From positions 868,001-932,000 of the forward strand of contig CAWFPL010000002.1 of NCBI GenBank assembly GCA_963817785.1: a DNA stretch of 64,000 nt, read 5' to 3'. The notes under the pieces are model-generated. The model did no database searches, was not told the DNA's origin, and worked only from the letters and a program-made list of their open reading frames with translations. The stretch is from JAKALD01 sp963817785. Lineage in GTDB: Bacteria; Pseudomonadota; Gammaproteobacteria; Burkholderiales; SG8-39. The position numbers and the translations under genes are program-made. Shown piece after piece: positions 6,860 through 14,908 of this stretch. How positions within the stretch are numbered: the first letter of the stretch is position 1; each line of letters starts with the position of its first letter.

Positions 6860-7621
6860 ATGCCCAAAACCGTCCTCATCACTGGCGCCGGAAGCGGCTT
6901 CGGCCGCGGCGCCGCCGTCGAGCTCGCGAAGCGCGGGCACAAGGTGATCGCCACCGTCGAGTCCGAGCAGCAGGCGAAGGAGCTCGCCGCCGCGCACCCG
7001 GAGCTGACGGTCGAGAAGCTCGACATCACGAATCCGCAGGAGGTGGCGAAGGTCGATCAGTGGAGCTTCGACGTGTTCGTCGCCAACGCGGGCCGCGGCC
7101 AGACGGGCCCCTTGAGCCTCGTTCCCATGGAGCGGCTGCGCGCGGTGTTCGAGGTGAACGTGTTCGGCACGTTCGCGATCACGCAGCGCGTGGCGCAGAA
7201 GATGCGCAAGAAGCGTTCGGGCCGCATCCTGATCGTGTCCTCGATCGGCGGGGTGCGCGCGGGCGTCGGCTCGGGGCCCTACACGATGACCAAGCACGCG
7301 CTGCAGGCCTTCGGCACGGCGCTGCGCGCGGAGCTCGTGCCCTTCGGCGTGGACGTGGCGCTCATCAACCCGGGCCCTTACGCCACCGGTTTCAACGACC
7401 GCATGGCGAACGACCCGGGTCCCTGGTTCGACCGCAAGACCGCCGCCCCCGAGGACGTGGCGATCATGGACACGCTGGTGCAGCGCATCACGGTCGGCCA
7501 GTTCGACCCGGCCGAGGTGGTGAAGTGCTACGTGGAGCTGGTCGAGGCCGACAAGACCGAGCTCGTGAATTTCATCCCCCCGGACATCCTCGAGCGCTTT
7601 CTCAAGCCGAAGACTCCCTGA
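6860..7621 (+). CDS. SDR-family oxidoreductase
   Basis: A 253-residue classical-type short-chain dehydrogenase. The NAD(P)-binding motif is TGAGSGFG near residues 8-15, NAG is at VANAGRG, the catalytic Ser lies in IVSSIGG, and the YxxxK pair is YTMTK. The start follows CAGGAGACCCCC. The substrate is not evident. It is 32 bases upstream of a cupin gene on the same strand, so the two may be cotranscribed. It looks like ordinary metabolism inside an otherwise accessory stretch. Confidence 0.85.
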   Translation: MPKTVLITGAGSGFGRGAAVELAKRGHKVIATVESEQQAKELAAAHPELTVEKLDITNPQEVAKVDQWSFDVFVANAGRGQTGPLSLVPMERLRAVFEVNVFGTFAITQRVAQKMRKKRSGRILIVSSIGGVRAGVGSGPYTMTKHALQAFGTALRAELVPFGVDVALINPGPYATGFNDRMANDPGPWFDRKTAAPEDVAIMDTLVQRITVGQFDPAEVVKCYVELVEADKTELVNFIPPDILERFLKPKTP

Positions 7622-7653
7622 CAGGCGGCGCGAACGGTCGTAGGCTTACGCGC

Positions 7654-8007
7654 ATGCCCGCCCCCAACGACCGCCCCTGGCAGCGCGACTACGCGATCAA
7701 GCAGACGCTGGTGATCGCGGAGACGCCGGAGCTGCGCATCATCGACCAGACGCTCGCGCCGGGGGAACGCGTGCCCTGGCACCTGCACCCGGACAACGAC
7801 GACCTGTTCATCTGCCTGCGCGGGACCTTCGAGATCCGCGAGATCAACCCCGAGCGCACGACGGTGCTCAAGCCCCTCGAGCGGCACACGGTCCCCAAGC
7901 GCGAGCCGCACATGGTGGTGAACGTCTCGGGCGAGGACTGCCAGCTGCTGACGGTGCAGGGGCCGGGGAAGTACGATTTCAGGCGGCTGAAGAAGCTGGA
8001 TCGCTGA
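7654..8007 (+). CDS. Small cupin-domain protein
   Basis: A 117-residue single-domain cupin. The first metal-binding motif appears as PWHLHPDNDDLFICLRGTFE (residues 41-60) and the second as HTVPKREPHMVVN. Such proteins are small barrel isomerases, dioxygenases or sensors; the substrate cannot be read. It follows the SDR gene and could act on the same compound. The true start is taken at the ATG after TTACGCGC; the frame is open further upstream only because it shadows the SDR gene. Confidence 0.75.
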   Translation: MPAPNDRPWQRDYAIKQTLVIAETPELRIIDQTLAPGERVPWHLHPDNDDLFICLRGTFEIREINPERTTVLKPLERHTVPKREPHMVVNVSGEDCQLLTVQGPGKYDFRRLKKLDR

Positions 8008-8061
8008 TTATCGGCGAGGTCCTGCTCCGGATCCGCGCCGCGCCCTGACTTCCCCGCAACA

Positions 8062-8262
8062 CTACTTCTTCGTCGGCTGGCGCAACGCCGCGATCCCGAT
8101 CGCGACGAGCGCAGCGAACGCCGCGACGCTGACCAGGGCGAGCAGGACCCAGGGCGGGCTGTGCCGCAGTCTGAAGAGCGCGAACCAGGCGAGGAAGACC
8201 AGCCCGACCACCACCTGGAACGCGGTGGGCTTCAGCTTGCGGACTCGGCGTGGTTTGCGCAT
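8062..8262 (-). CDS. Small two-helix membrane protein
   Basis: A 66-residue protein with a basic N terminus (MRKPRRVRKLK) and two hydrophobic segments, AFQVVVGLVFLAWFALF (residues 14-30) and WVLLALVSVAAFAALVAIGI (38-57), joined by a short loop with LRHSPP. The positive-inside rule puts both ends in the cytoplasm. No family is recognised. It stands alone between the cupin gene and the LexA-like gene, in a region with no better alternative frame. Confidence 0.55.
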   Translation of the reverse strand: MRKPRRVRKLKPTAFQVVVGLVFLAWFALFRLRHSPPWVLLALVSVAAFAALVAIGIAALRQPTKK

Positions 8263-8336
8263 CGGCGTTGGGTTCCCCTGGCCTTTCGCCGCCGATCATA
8301 GGCCCGATCCGCGCGCGGGGAAACGCGGCGAGCGGG

Positions 8337-8912
8337 CTACCGGTAGCTGCGGAACTGCCCCACCACCACGCCGAAGATCTCCAGGTCGCCCCTGGGCCGG
8401 ATCACCGGGTAGGCCTTGTTCTCGGGGCGCAGCACGATGCGGCCCTTGTCGCGCGCGAGGCGCTTCAAGGTGAATTCGTTCTCCACGATGGCGACCACGA
8501 TGTCGCCGACGTCCGCCGTCGCGCGCTTCTCGACCACCACGGTGTCGCCGTCGAGGATGCCGGCGTCGATCATCGAGTCGCCCTTGACCTTGACCAGGAT
8601 GGTGCGCGAGGGGTTGGCGACCAGGTGCTCGTCGATGGTGAGCGCCTCGGGCGCGGCGTCGGCGGCGGGGCTCGGCAGGCCGGCGCGCACGCTCTCGGCG
8701 AGCGCGCGCTCGAAGAAGCGCCTGCCAGGCTTGAGCCGCCGGTCGGGCGTGCTCTCGAGGAATCCCTCGGTCTTCAGGCGCAGCACCATCTCGGCCACCG
8801 AGGCCTTGGAATTCAAGCCCACCAGCGCGCCGATGCGCGCATAGGAGGGCAGCACGCGGTGCTTCGCGTAGTAGTCCTGCAGCCGCCCCAGATATTGACC
8901 GTCGTCCGCCAT
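8337..8912 (-). CDS. LexA-like repressor with autocleavage protease domain
   Basis: A 191-residue LexA-family protein. An N-terminal winged helix (QYLGRLQDYYAKHRVLPSYA to TEGFLES) is followed by an S24 peptidase domain with the catalytic Ser in KGDSMIDAG (S113), the catalytic Lys in EFTLKRL (K150), and a cleavable Ala-Gly at SVRAGLP (A77-G78). So RecA-stimulated self-cleavage is expected. The recognition helix (GLNSKASVAEMVLRLKTEGF) differs from that of canonical betaproteobacterial LexA, so it is probably a second-type LexA. A perfect palindrome lies 12 bases before its start and is shared with the divergent TcmP gene. Confidence 0.85.
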   Translation of the reverse strand: MADDGQYLGRLQDYYAKHRVLPSYARIGALVGLNSKASVAEMVLRLKTEGFLESTPDRRLKPGRRFFERALAESVRAGLPSPAADAAPEALTIDEHLVANPSRTILVKVKGDSMIDAGILDGDTVVVEKRATADVGDIVVAIVENEFTLKRLARDKGRIVLRPENKAYPVIRPRGDLEIFGVVVGQFRSYR

Positions 8913-8924
8913 GCGCCTACGATA

Positions 8925-8940
8925 CCGAACGATCGTTCGG
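8925..8940. promoter_or_regulatory. Perfect 16-bp palindrome, candidate LexA-like operator
   Basis: CCGAACGATCGTTCGG is fully palindromic and contains GAAC-N4-GTTC. It sits in the 50-bp gap between the LexA-like gene and TcmP, 22 bases before the TcmP start, and so could control both directions. Canonical betaproteobacterial LexA boxes are CTGT-N8-ACAG; this one looks more like the GAAC-N4-GTTC box of Gram-positive bacteria. Confidence 0.7.
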
Positions 8941-8962
8941 GGGTCAATGGGGCGAGGCCTAC

Positions 8963-9856
8963 GTGGCGACGAGCAAACCTGACTTCTGCAAGCACTGTCC
9001 CGTTGGAGGAATGTTTTCCGACGAGGACCAGACGTGCTCCGTCGCCGATCCCGCCGACGAGTTGCCGCTTACGTGCGTTGGTGAGTGGGCGGAGGACAAG
9101 CATAGCCGGGTCAGAAAGTACGTGGACATCAGCAACAAGGTTCGTCGCAAGTTCCTAAGCGGGAAGGGCGGAGCGACATACATTGACCTCTACTGCGGTC
9201 CGGGTCGGTCTCGAATCCGTGGAACGACGCGAATCGTGGACGGCGGGGCGCTGGTTGCGGCCACAAAGGCCCTCGAGACGAACACCGCGTTTACCGAGGT
9301 CCACGTTGCGGATGTCAACCGCGGCTTTCTCGGTGCATGCAAGTCCAGGCTGACTCGAGCGGGTTTGAATGTCAGCGCATACGAAGGTACCGCGGAGGGG
9401 ACGGTCGCGCGGATCGCGAGTGTCCTGAGCCCGAAGGCGTTGCATTTCGCGTTCCTCGATCCGTACGACCTGAAAAGCCTGCCTTTCTCGGTGATCGAAC
9501 GTCTCGCCGAGCTCGAGCGCATGGACATCCTGATCCACGTGAGCGAGCAGGATCTTCAGCGTAACCTCCGGCGGTATATCGAAAGCGAACGATCGCCGCT
9601 CGACTCGTTCGCGCCCGGCTGGCGCTCGGTGGTGCCTGAGCTGGGCAAGGACGCCACTATTCGCGCGAAAGTGTTCGAGTATTGGCTGCAACGCATCCGC
9701 TCGCTTAATATGCAGCCGGCGCAAGGAGTCGAGGAAGTTACGGGAACCAGGAATCAGCACCTCTACTGGCTGGTGTTTGTTGCGCGCCACGAGCTCGCCT
9801 TGAAGTTCTGGGAAGAAATTCGGCACGTGGACAGGCAAAAGGGGTTTGGTTTCTAG
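8963..9856 (+). CDS. tcmP: Three-Cys-motif partner protein TcmP
   Basis: A 297-residue protein of the TcmP family, known mainly as the genomic partner of Gp37/Gp68 three-Cys proteins. The conserved stretch begins VGEWAEDKHSRVRKYVDISN (39-58). A methyltransferase-like motif follows as YIDLYCGPG (73-81), with FLDPYDLKSLPF further on. The N terminus carries extra Cys residues (C9, C12, C25, C38). The start is a GTG; an ATG at 9011 is an alternative that would drop the first Cys pair. Base composition is visibly less GC-rich than its neighbours, hinting at transfer. The reaction is unknown. Confidence 0.8.
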   Translation: MATSKPDFCKHCPVGGMFSDEDQTCSVADPADELPLTCVGEWAEDKHSRVRKYVDISNKVRRKFLSGKGGATYIDLYCGPGRSRIRGTTRIVDGGALVAATKALETNTAFTEVHVADVNRGFLGACKSRLTRAGLNVSAYEGTAEGTVARIASVLSPKALHFAFLDPYDLKSLPFSVIERLAELERMDILIHVSEQDLQRNLRRYIESERSPLDSFAPGWRSVVPELGKDATIRAKVFEYWLQRIRSLNMQPAQGVEEVTGTRNQHLYWLVFVARHELALKFWEEIRHVDRQKGFGF

Positions 9857-9867
9857 TCGGGGCGGTC

Positions 9868-10605
9868 ATGTCTACGATGAGCAAGATCGAATGGACCGAG
9901 ATGACGTGGAACCCCACCGTGGGATGCACGAAGATCTCACCGGGCTGCAAGCATTGCTACGCCGAAACGATGGCGCGGCGCCTGCACGCGATGGGCGCCC
10001 GCGGCTACGAGAACGGATTCAAGCTCACGCTCATGCCGGAGCGCCTGAGTGAGCCGCTGGAGCGCCGCAAGCCCACGGTCTATTTCGTGAACTCGATGTC
10101 GGATCTGTTTCACGAGAAGGTTCCGTTCGAGTACGTCCGGCGCATTTTCGGCGTGATGGCGCGTGCCCCGCAGCACACTTTCCAGGTCCTCACGAAGCGC
10201 GCCGCACGCATGGCGGAGTTCTGCACGAGCCTGACGGTGCCGGAGAACGTCTGGCTCGGCGTATCGGTGGAGAACCGCAAGTACGGTCTGCCAAGGATTG
10301 CGCTGCTACGCAGCATCGACGCGCCAGTGCGGTTCCTGTCCATCGAGCCGCTCTTGGAGGATCTCGGGTGCTTCGACCTGGGCAGGATCCAATGGGTCAT
10401 CGTCGGCGGGGAGTCCGGTCGGAAGGCGCGGCCGATGAAACCTGCATGGGTGGACGGCATCAAGCGGCAATGCGACGCGGCCGGCGTCGCGTTCTTCTTC
10501 AAGCAGTGGGGCGCGTGGGGCGCGGACGGCGAAAAGCGCTCCAAGGCCGCCAACGGTCGCGAGTACCGCGGGCAGGTGTGGGACGCGATGCCGCAGCCGG
10601 CGTAA
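9868..10605 (+). CDS. Phage Gp37/Gp68-family three-Cys protein (DUF5131)
   Basis: A 245-residue protein beginning with IEWTEMTWNPTVGC and the three-Cys motif CTKISPGCKHCYAE (C20, C27, C30), then LTLMPERLSEPL, VFVNSMSDLF-like FVNSMSDLFHE, PWQVLTKR-like FQVLTKRAARM, WLGVSVEN and VIVGGESG, all typical of the Gp37/Gp68 family. The Cys cluster and fold resemble radical-SAM enzymes, though the family chemistry is undetermined. It follows TcmP by 11 bases, as expected for the known pairing, and ends in GGAWG-like FFKQWGAWG. The gene pair probably moves as a unit. Confidence 0.85.
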   Translation: MSTMSKIEWTEMTWNPTVGCTKISPGCKHCYAETMARRLHAMGARGYENGFKLTLMPERLSEPLERRKPTVYFVNSMSDLFHEKVPFEYVRRIFGVMARAPQHTFQVLTKRAARMAEFCTSLTVPENVWLGVSVENRKYGLPRIALLRSIDAPVRFLSIEPLLEDLGCFDLGRIQWVIVGGESGRKARPMKPAWVDGIKRQCDAAGVAFFFKQWGAWGADGEKRSKAANGREYRGQVWDAMPQPA

Positions 10606-10640
10606 TTGTCCAGATAAGCGGCACGCGGCGCGCACCCTCG

Positions 10641-11093
10641 ATGCACCTCTACGTCGACGCCGACGCCTGCCCGCTCGCCATCAAGGAGATCCTGTACCGC
10701 GCCGCGGAGCGCGCGCAGCTGCCGATGACGCTGGTGGCGAACAAGGCGCTGCGCACCCCTGTCTCCAAATTCATCCGCACGCTGCAGGTGGCGCAGGGCT
10801 TCGACGTGGCGGACAACGAGATCGCGCGCCGGGTGGAGGCCGGGGACCTGGTGGTGACGGCCGACGTTCCGCTCGCCGCCGAGGTGATCGCGCGCGGCGC
10901 GCACGCGCTCAATCCGCGCGGGGAGGTCTACTCGCCCGACACGATCCGCGAGCGGCTGGCAATGCGCGACCTGCTGGAGAAGCTGCGCGAGACCGGGGTG
11001 CGCACCGGGGGCCCGGCGCCGCTCGAGCAGGCCGACCGCAAGCGCTTCGCCGACGCGCTCGATCGCTTCCTCGCGCGGCGCCCGCGGGCCTGA
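10641..11093 (+). CDS. UPF0178 / YaiI-YqxD family protein
   Basis: A 150-residue protein with the family hallmarks MHLYVDADACPL, FDVADNEIARRVEAGDLVVT and ALNPRGEVYSP (DUF188). The length matches the family. The fold is PIN-like by family knowledge, with acidic residues in VDADAC and TADVPLA, but its biochemical role is not settled. It starts 35 bases after the DUF5131 gene and ends 6 bases before the convergent oxidoreductase gene. Confidence 0.9.
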   Translation: MHLYVDADACPLAIKEILYRAAERAQLPMTLVANKALRTPVSKFIRTLQVAQGFDVADNEIARRVEAGDLVVTADVPLAAEVIARGAHALNPRGEVYSPDTIRERLAMRDLLEKLRETGVRTGGPAPLEQADRKRFADALDRFLARRPRA

Positions 11094-11099
11094 GAGCCG

Positions 11100-12476
11100 C
11101 TACTCCAGCGGCTGCAGCTCCTCCAGCACCGTCGGCAGCAGCTCGCTCACCGTGGGGTGGATGCGCACCCGGCTTTGCACTTCGCCGATCGGGGTGCGCG
11201 CGTACACCGCGTCGAGGAGCGAGTGCACCGCCTCGTCGCAGCCGGTGCCGAACAGGGCGGCGCCAAGGATGCGCTTCGATCCCGCCTCGACGTGGATCTT
11301 GAGGAAGCCGCGCGTCTCGCCCTTCTCGACCGCACGCGAGACGCGGCTCATCGGGCGCTTGCCCACCAGCGCCCGGATGCCGGCCTTGCGGATCTCGGCC
11401 TCGCCCATGCCGACGCGCCCGAGCGGCGGGTCGGTGTACAGCGCGTACACCGGCACGCGGTCGGTCCACTTGCGGCTCGCGCCGTTGAGCAGGTTGTCGG
11501 CGACGATCTCGTAGTCGTTGTAGGCGGTGTGGGTGAAGGCGCCCTTGCCGTTGCAGTCGCCGAGCGCCCACACGCTCGGGTTGGAGGTGCGCAGGCCCTC
11601 GTCCACCTCGATGTAGCCGCGCGCATCGGTCCTGATGCCGGCGGCCTCGAGCCCGAGGTCCTCGGTGTTCGGCACCCGCCCGACGGCGAGCAGCAAGTGG
11701 GTGCCGCTCGCCTTCGGCGCGCCTTCCCTGCAGTCCAGGCCGGCGACGATGCGCTTGCCTTCGCGCGCGAGGCTCACGCAGGTCGCGCCGGTGTGCACGT
11801 CGATGCCCTCGGATTCGAGCACCGCCTTGACCGCCTGCGAGACGTCCTCGTCCTCGCGCGCGATCAGGCGCGGGGCCATCTCGATCACGCTGACCCGGCT
11901 GCCGAAGCGGCGGTACATCTGCGCGAACTCCAGCCCGATGTAGCTGCCGCCGACCACCAGCAGGTGCTCGGGCACGTAGTCGAGGTCCATCATCGACTGG
12001 TTGGTGAGCACCGGCACGCTATCGATCCCGGGCATGTCGGGGATCAGCGGGCGGCCGCCGACGTCGACGTAGATCCGGGGCGCGATCAGCTCTTCCTCGT
12101 TCACGCGCACGGTCACCGGGCCGGTGAAGCGCGCGTGGCCTTGGTACACGCTCGCCACGCCGCGCATCCATTTCTCCACGCCCTGCGAGGCGGCGCCAAC
12201 GATCGAGTCCTTGCGCAGCTTGACGCCCGGCATGTCGATGCGCGGCGCGCCCGGGAGATGGACGCCGTACTCGGCGGCGCGCTGCGCGAGCCGCGCGCAA
12301 TAGGCGCTCGCCACCAGCGCCTTGGTGGGCGTGCAGCCGTCGTTCACGCAGGTGCCGCCGAAGCGCGCGCGCTCGATCACCGCGACTTTCATGCCGGTGC
12401 CGGAGAGGCGCGCGGCGAGCGCCGGCCCGGCCTGGCCGGTGCCGATGACGATGGCGTCGTAGGAATGGGCGGGCAT
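11100..12476 (-). CDS. FAD-dependent pyridine nucleotide-disulfide oxidoreductase (mercuric reductase-like)
   Basis: A 458-residue two-dinucleotide-binding flavoprotein. The FAD site is IVIGTGQAGPALAARLSG (residues 8-25), the redox pair is GGTCVNDGCTPTKAL (CxxxxC), the NAD site is LLVVGGSYIGLEFAQMY, and the C-terminal dimerisation domain ends with RIHPTVSELLPTV, which supplies the active-site His. The redox loop reads ND and TPTK where dihydrolipoamide dehydrogenases read NV and IPSK, and there is no N-terminal metal-binding domain, so the substrate is open. The HIT gene lies 11 bases upstream, so the two are probably cotranscribed. Confidence 0.88.
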   Translation of the reverse strand: MPAHSYDAIVIGTGQAGPALAARLSGTGMKVAVIERARFGGTCVNDGCTPTKALVASAYCARLAQRAAEYGVHLPGAPRIDMPGVKLRKDSIVGAASQGVEKWMRGVASVYQGHARFTGPVTVRVNEEELIAPRIYVDVGGRPLIPDMPGIDSVPVLTNQSMMDLDYVPEHLLVVGGSYIGLEFAQMYRRFGSRVSVIEMAPRLIAREDEDVSQAVKAVLESEGIDVHTGATCVSLAREGKRIVAGLDCREGAPKASGTHLLLAVGRVPNTEDLGLEAAGIRTDARGYIEVDEGLRTSNPSVWALGDCNGKGAFTHTAYNDYEIVADNLLNGASRKWTDRVPVYALYTDPPLGRVGMGEAEIRKAGIRALVGKRPMSRVSRAVEKGETRGFLKIHVEAGSKRILGAALFGTGCDEAVHSLLDAVYARTPIGEVQSRVRIHPTVSELLPTVLEELQPLE

Positions 12477-12487
12477 GGCGTCCTCGG

Positions 12488-12868
12488 TCAGTATCTGCCC
12501 TTGCGCGGGATGACGTTGCGCACGCCGCCGAGCGGGTCGGGGTGGTCGCCGGCGAAGCGCGGGATGACGTGGATGTGGGCGTGCCACACCGACTGGCCCG
12601 CCGCCTGGCCCTGGTTCACGCCGACGTTGCAGCCGTCCGGCCGGAAGCGCGCCTCGAGGATCGGATGGAGCTCGCGCACCAGGGCGAAGCATTGCGCGTA
12701 CTCCTCGGGCTCGAGCTCCCACAGGCTCGCCACGTGGCGGCGCGGGAAGACGAGCGCGTGGCCGGGGGAGACGGGGAACTTGTCGAACACCGCGAGCGCG
12801 CGCTCGTTGCCGGCGATGATCTCGCGGTCAGGCTGACAGAAGATGCAAGCTGCGGCGGGTGCGCTCAT
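12488..12868 (-). CDS. HIT-family protein
   Basis: A 126-residue histidine-triad protein. CIFC at residues 8-11 may bind zinc and the triad is HAHIHVIPR. GHALVFPRRHV is also typical. These enzymes hydrolyse or transfer nucleoside monophosphates, for example on dinucleoside polyphosphates or phosphoramidates. It leads a two-gene minus-strand unit with the disulfide oxidoreductase. Confidence 0.9.
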   Translation of the reverse strand: MSAPAAACIFCQPDREIIAGNERALAVFDKFPVSPGHALVFPRRHVASLWELEPEEYAQCFALVRELHPILEARFRPDGCNVGVNQGQAAGQSVWHAHIHVIPRFAGDHPDPLGGVRNVIPRKGRY

Positions 12869-12972
12869 GGCGGGCGATTATGCGCCGGGAGCTTCGCGTG
12901 TTGATCGCCTGCATCGAAGCGCGCGGCAAATCGTCGGCAACGCGTGCCGCGGCGCCGTTCTAGAATGACCGC

Positions 12973-13512
12973 ATGATCCGCTTCGCTCGAGTGCTCGCGC
13001 TCGCCGTGCTCGCGGCGGGCGTGGCGTCGATCCGGGAGGCCCGCGCCATGTCCTTCTCGCTCACTTCCAGCGCTTTCGCCGAGGGCGCAGAGATTCCCTC
13101 GAAGTACACCTGCGACGGCCGCGACGTCTCGCCGCCGCTCGCCTGGTCGGGCGTGCCGGCGGGCGCGCAGAGCCTCGCGCTCGTCGTGGACGATCCGGAT
13201 GCGCCCGATCCGGCGGCGCCGAAGATGACGTGGGTGCACTGGGTGCTGTACGACATTCCTCCGGCCACGACGGCGATCGCCGAGGGCGCCGAACCCCCGG
13301 GCGCGAAGGACGGGATGAACGACTGGAAGCGCACCGGCTACGGCGGGCCGTGCCCGCCGGTCGGCCGGCACCGCTACTTCTTCAAGCTGTATGCGCTCGA
13401 TCGCGCGCTGCCCGACCTGCACCGGCCGACCAAGGCGCAGCTCGAGGCGGCGATGAAGGGCCACGTGCTCGCCGAGGCGCGCCTCATCGGGACTTACCAG
13501 AAGAAGCGCTGA
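12973..13512 (+). CDS. YbhB/YbcL (PEBP/Raf kinase inhibitor-like) protein, probably exported
   Basis: A 179-residue PEBP-like protein with the family motifs FAEGAEIPSKYTCDG, LAWSGVPAGAQSLALVVDDP and WVHWVLYDIP, and a late GHRY-like GRHRYFFKLYALD. A hydrophobic N terminus with FARVLALAVLAAGVASI and AREA-like REARA fits a signal peptide cleaved near residue 25. TAGAAT-like TCTAGAAT sits 7-12 bases before the ATG, so the message may be leaderless or nearly so. Function in bacteria is unclear. Its last 29 bases overlap the convergent dehydrogenase gene. Confidence 0.88.
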   Translation: MIRFARVLALAVLAAGVASIREARAMSFSLTSSAFAEGAEIPSKYTCDGRDVSPPLAWSGVPAGAQSLALVVDDPDAPDPAAPKMTWVHWVLYDIPPATTAIAEGAEPPGAKDGMNDWKRTGYGGPCPPVGRHRYFFKLYALDRALPDLHRPTKAQLEAAMKGHVLAEARLIGTYQKKR

Positions 13513-14533
13513 GCTGTTCAAGCTCCGCGAGCAGCTTCTCCGGAATCGACACGCCCTCAACGAGCGCCTTCTCGCGCCGCGCGAGCAGGTCCTCGCCCGG
13601 CAGGCGCACCGGCTGCGCGGGATCGGCCGCGGGCGCCGAGCGCACGAGGTGCTGGAAGCGCGCCATGGCGGCGGCGAACGCCTCGCGCCCGATGAGGCGC
13701 GCGGGGTCGATCAGCACGAAGAAGTGCCCCAGCCCCTGCGGGTCGTCGGGGCGGTCGACCCACGAGGACACGTCGGTGAGAAAGCGCGCGCCGGAAAGCA
13801 CGCCCGAGAAGAGGTCGACCGCCATCGACAGCCCCGAGCCCTTGTGCGCACCGAGGGGCAGCAGGAACCCGGCGAGCGCGGCGGCCGGGTCGGTGGTCGG
13901 GCGCCCGTTCGCGTCCGCCGCCCAGCCCTCGGGGATGCTCGCGCCGGCGGCGAGCGCGGCGCGGATCTTACCGCGCGCGGCGACGCTCAGCGCGATGTCG
14001 AGGATGAAGTGCCGGCCGTCGGGGCAGGGCGCGGCGATGCACAGCGGGTTGTTGCCCAGGCGCAGCGCCTTGCCGCCCCAGGGCGGCATGGTGGTCGAGG
14101 CGTTGGTGCCGGCGAGCATCGCGTAGCCCGCCTCGCAGGCTGCGCGCGCATACGGCGCGATGGCGCCGAAGTGGTTGCTGTGCCGGCAGCCGACCCAGGC
14201 GATTCCCGTTGCCGCCGCCATTTCGATCGCCGCCTCGAGCGCGCGCGTGCCGGCCACGGGGCCGAGCGCGTTGGCGCCGTCGAGCAGCGCGAGCGAGGGC
14301 GCGCGCCGCTCGAGGCGCGGCACGGCCCGCGCGTCGATGCCGCCCGAGCGCAGACGGCGCGCGTAGTCGGGCACGCGGACCGCGCCGTGGGTGGCGATGC
14401 CCATCAGCTCGGCTTCGACCAGGACGCGCGCCGTGGCGGCGGCGTCCGCGTGGCGCGCGCCGGCGGCGACGAGTGCCGCGGCGCACAAGCTGTGCAGGGC
14501 TTCGGCCTGGACGGTGGGATTCATGGTGGCCAT
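13484..14533 (-). CDS. Ldh_2-family (malate/L-lactate/ureidoglycolate-type) dehydrogenase
   Basis: A 349-residue member of the malate/L-lactate dehydrogenase family that binds NAD(P) in a fold unlike classical LDH. Signature stretches are GIATHGAVRVPDYARRL, VGCRHSNHFGAIAPYA, NPLCIAAP, LPLGAHKGSGLSMAVDLFSG and DVSSWVDRP. The substrate, a 2-hydroxy acid or delta-1-imino acid, cannot be told. Two in-frame ATGs (14533 and 14524) are possible starts and neither has a clear ribosome site. It is convergent with the YbhB-like gene and divergent from the DUF1330 gene. Confidence 0.88.
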   Translation of the reverse strand: MATMNPTVQAEALHSLCAAALVAAGARHADAAATARVLVEAELMGIATHGAVRVPDYARRLRSGGIDARAVPRLERRAPSLALLDGANALGPVAGTRALEAAIEMAAATGIAWVGCRHSNHFGAIAPYARAACEAGYAMLAGTNASTTMPPWGGKALRLGNNPLCIAAPCPDGRHFILDIALSVAARGKIRAALAAGASIPEGWAADANGRPTTDPAAALAGFLLPLGAHKGSGLSMAVDLFSGVLSGARFLTDVSSWVDRPDDPQGLGHFFVLIDPARLIGREAFAAAMARFQHLVRSAPAADPAQPVRLPGEDLLARREKALVEGVSIPEKLLAELEQLSASSGKSR

Positions 14534-14614
14534 GTGAGCGAGCGCGCGGATGGGGTCGGGCGCCATTTTAGGGATAATGCGGTCGGAACCCGAATCCCCA
14601 CGAAAGGAGTCCCC

Positions 14615-14908
14615 ATGGCCAAGGCCTACTGGATCGCTTGTTACCGCTCGATCAAAAACCCCGAGGCGCTGGCCGCCTACGCGAAGCTCGCCGCGCCGGC
14701 CATCCAGGCCGGCGGCGGGCGCTTCCTCGTGCGCGGCATGCCGGCGAAGGTGTACGAGGCGGGCCTCGAGCAGCGCACGGTGGTGATCGAGTTCGACAGC
14801 GTGCCGCAGGCGATGGCCGCGCACGACAGCGCCGGCTACCAGGAGGCGCTGCGGGCCCTGGGCAGCGCGGCCGAGCGCGACATGCGCATCGTGGAAGGCG
14901 CCGCGTGA
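14615..14908 (+). CDS. DUF1330 protein
   Basis: A 97-residue dimeric ferredoxin-like alpha/beta-barrel domain protein with the family features KAYWIACYRSIKNPEALAAY and RGMPAKVYE, then ERTVVIEFDS-like QRTVVIEFDSVPQA. The ATG follows AAAGGAG, and a -10-like GATAAT lies at 14574-14579. Family members often sit in degradative operons. Its stop overlaps the GTG start of the DUF2889 gene (GTGA), so the two are translationally coupled. Confidence 0.85.
   Translation: MAKAYWIACYRSIKNPEALAAYAKLAAPAIQAGGGRFLVRGMPAKVYEAGLEQRTVVIEFDSVPQAMAAHDSAGYQEALRALGSAAERDMRIVEGAA

Noticed and set aside
6860..8007. SDR and cupin as part of the defence-like island
   Set aside because: Both have ordinary metabolic motifs and no conserved link to defence genes is visible; they are more probably resident genes.
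11157..12836. 559-residue + strand open frame
   Set aside because: It is antisense to the disulfide oxidoreductase and HIT genes and is His/Arg/Ala-rich low-complexity sequence.
11100..12868. Mercury-resistance locus
   Set aside because: The flavoprotein has the redox Cys pair but no MerA metal-binding domain or C-terminal Cys pair, and no merR, merT or merP is nearby.
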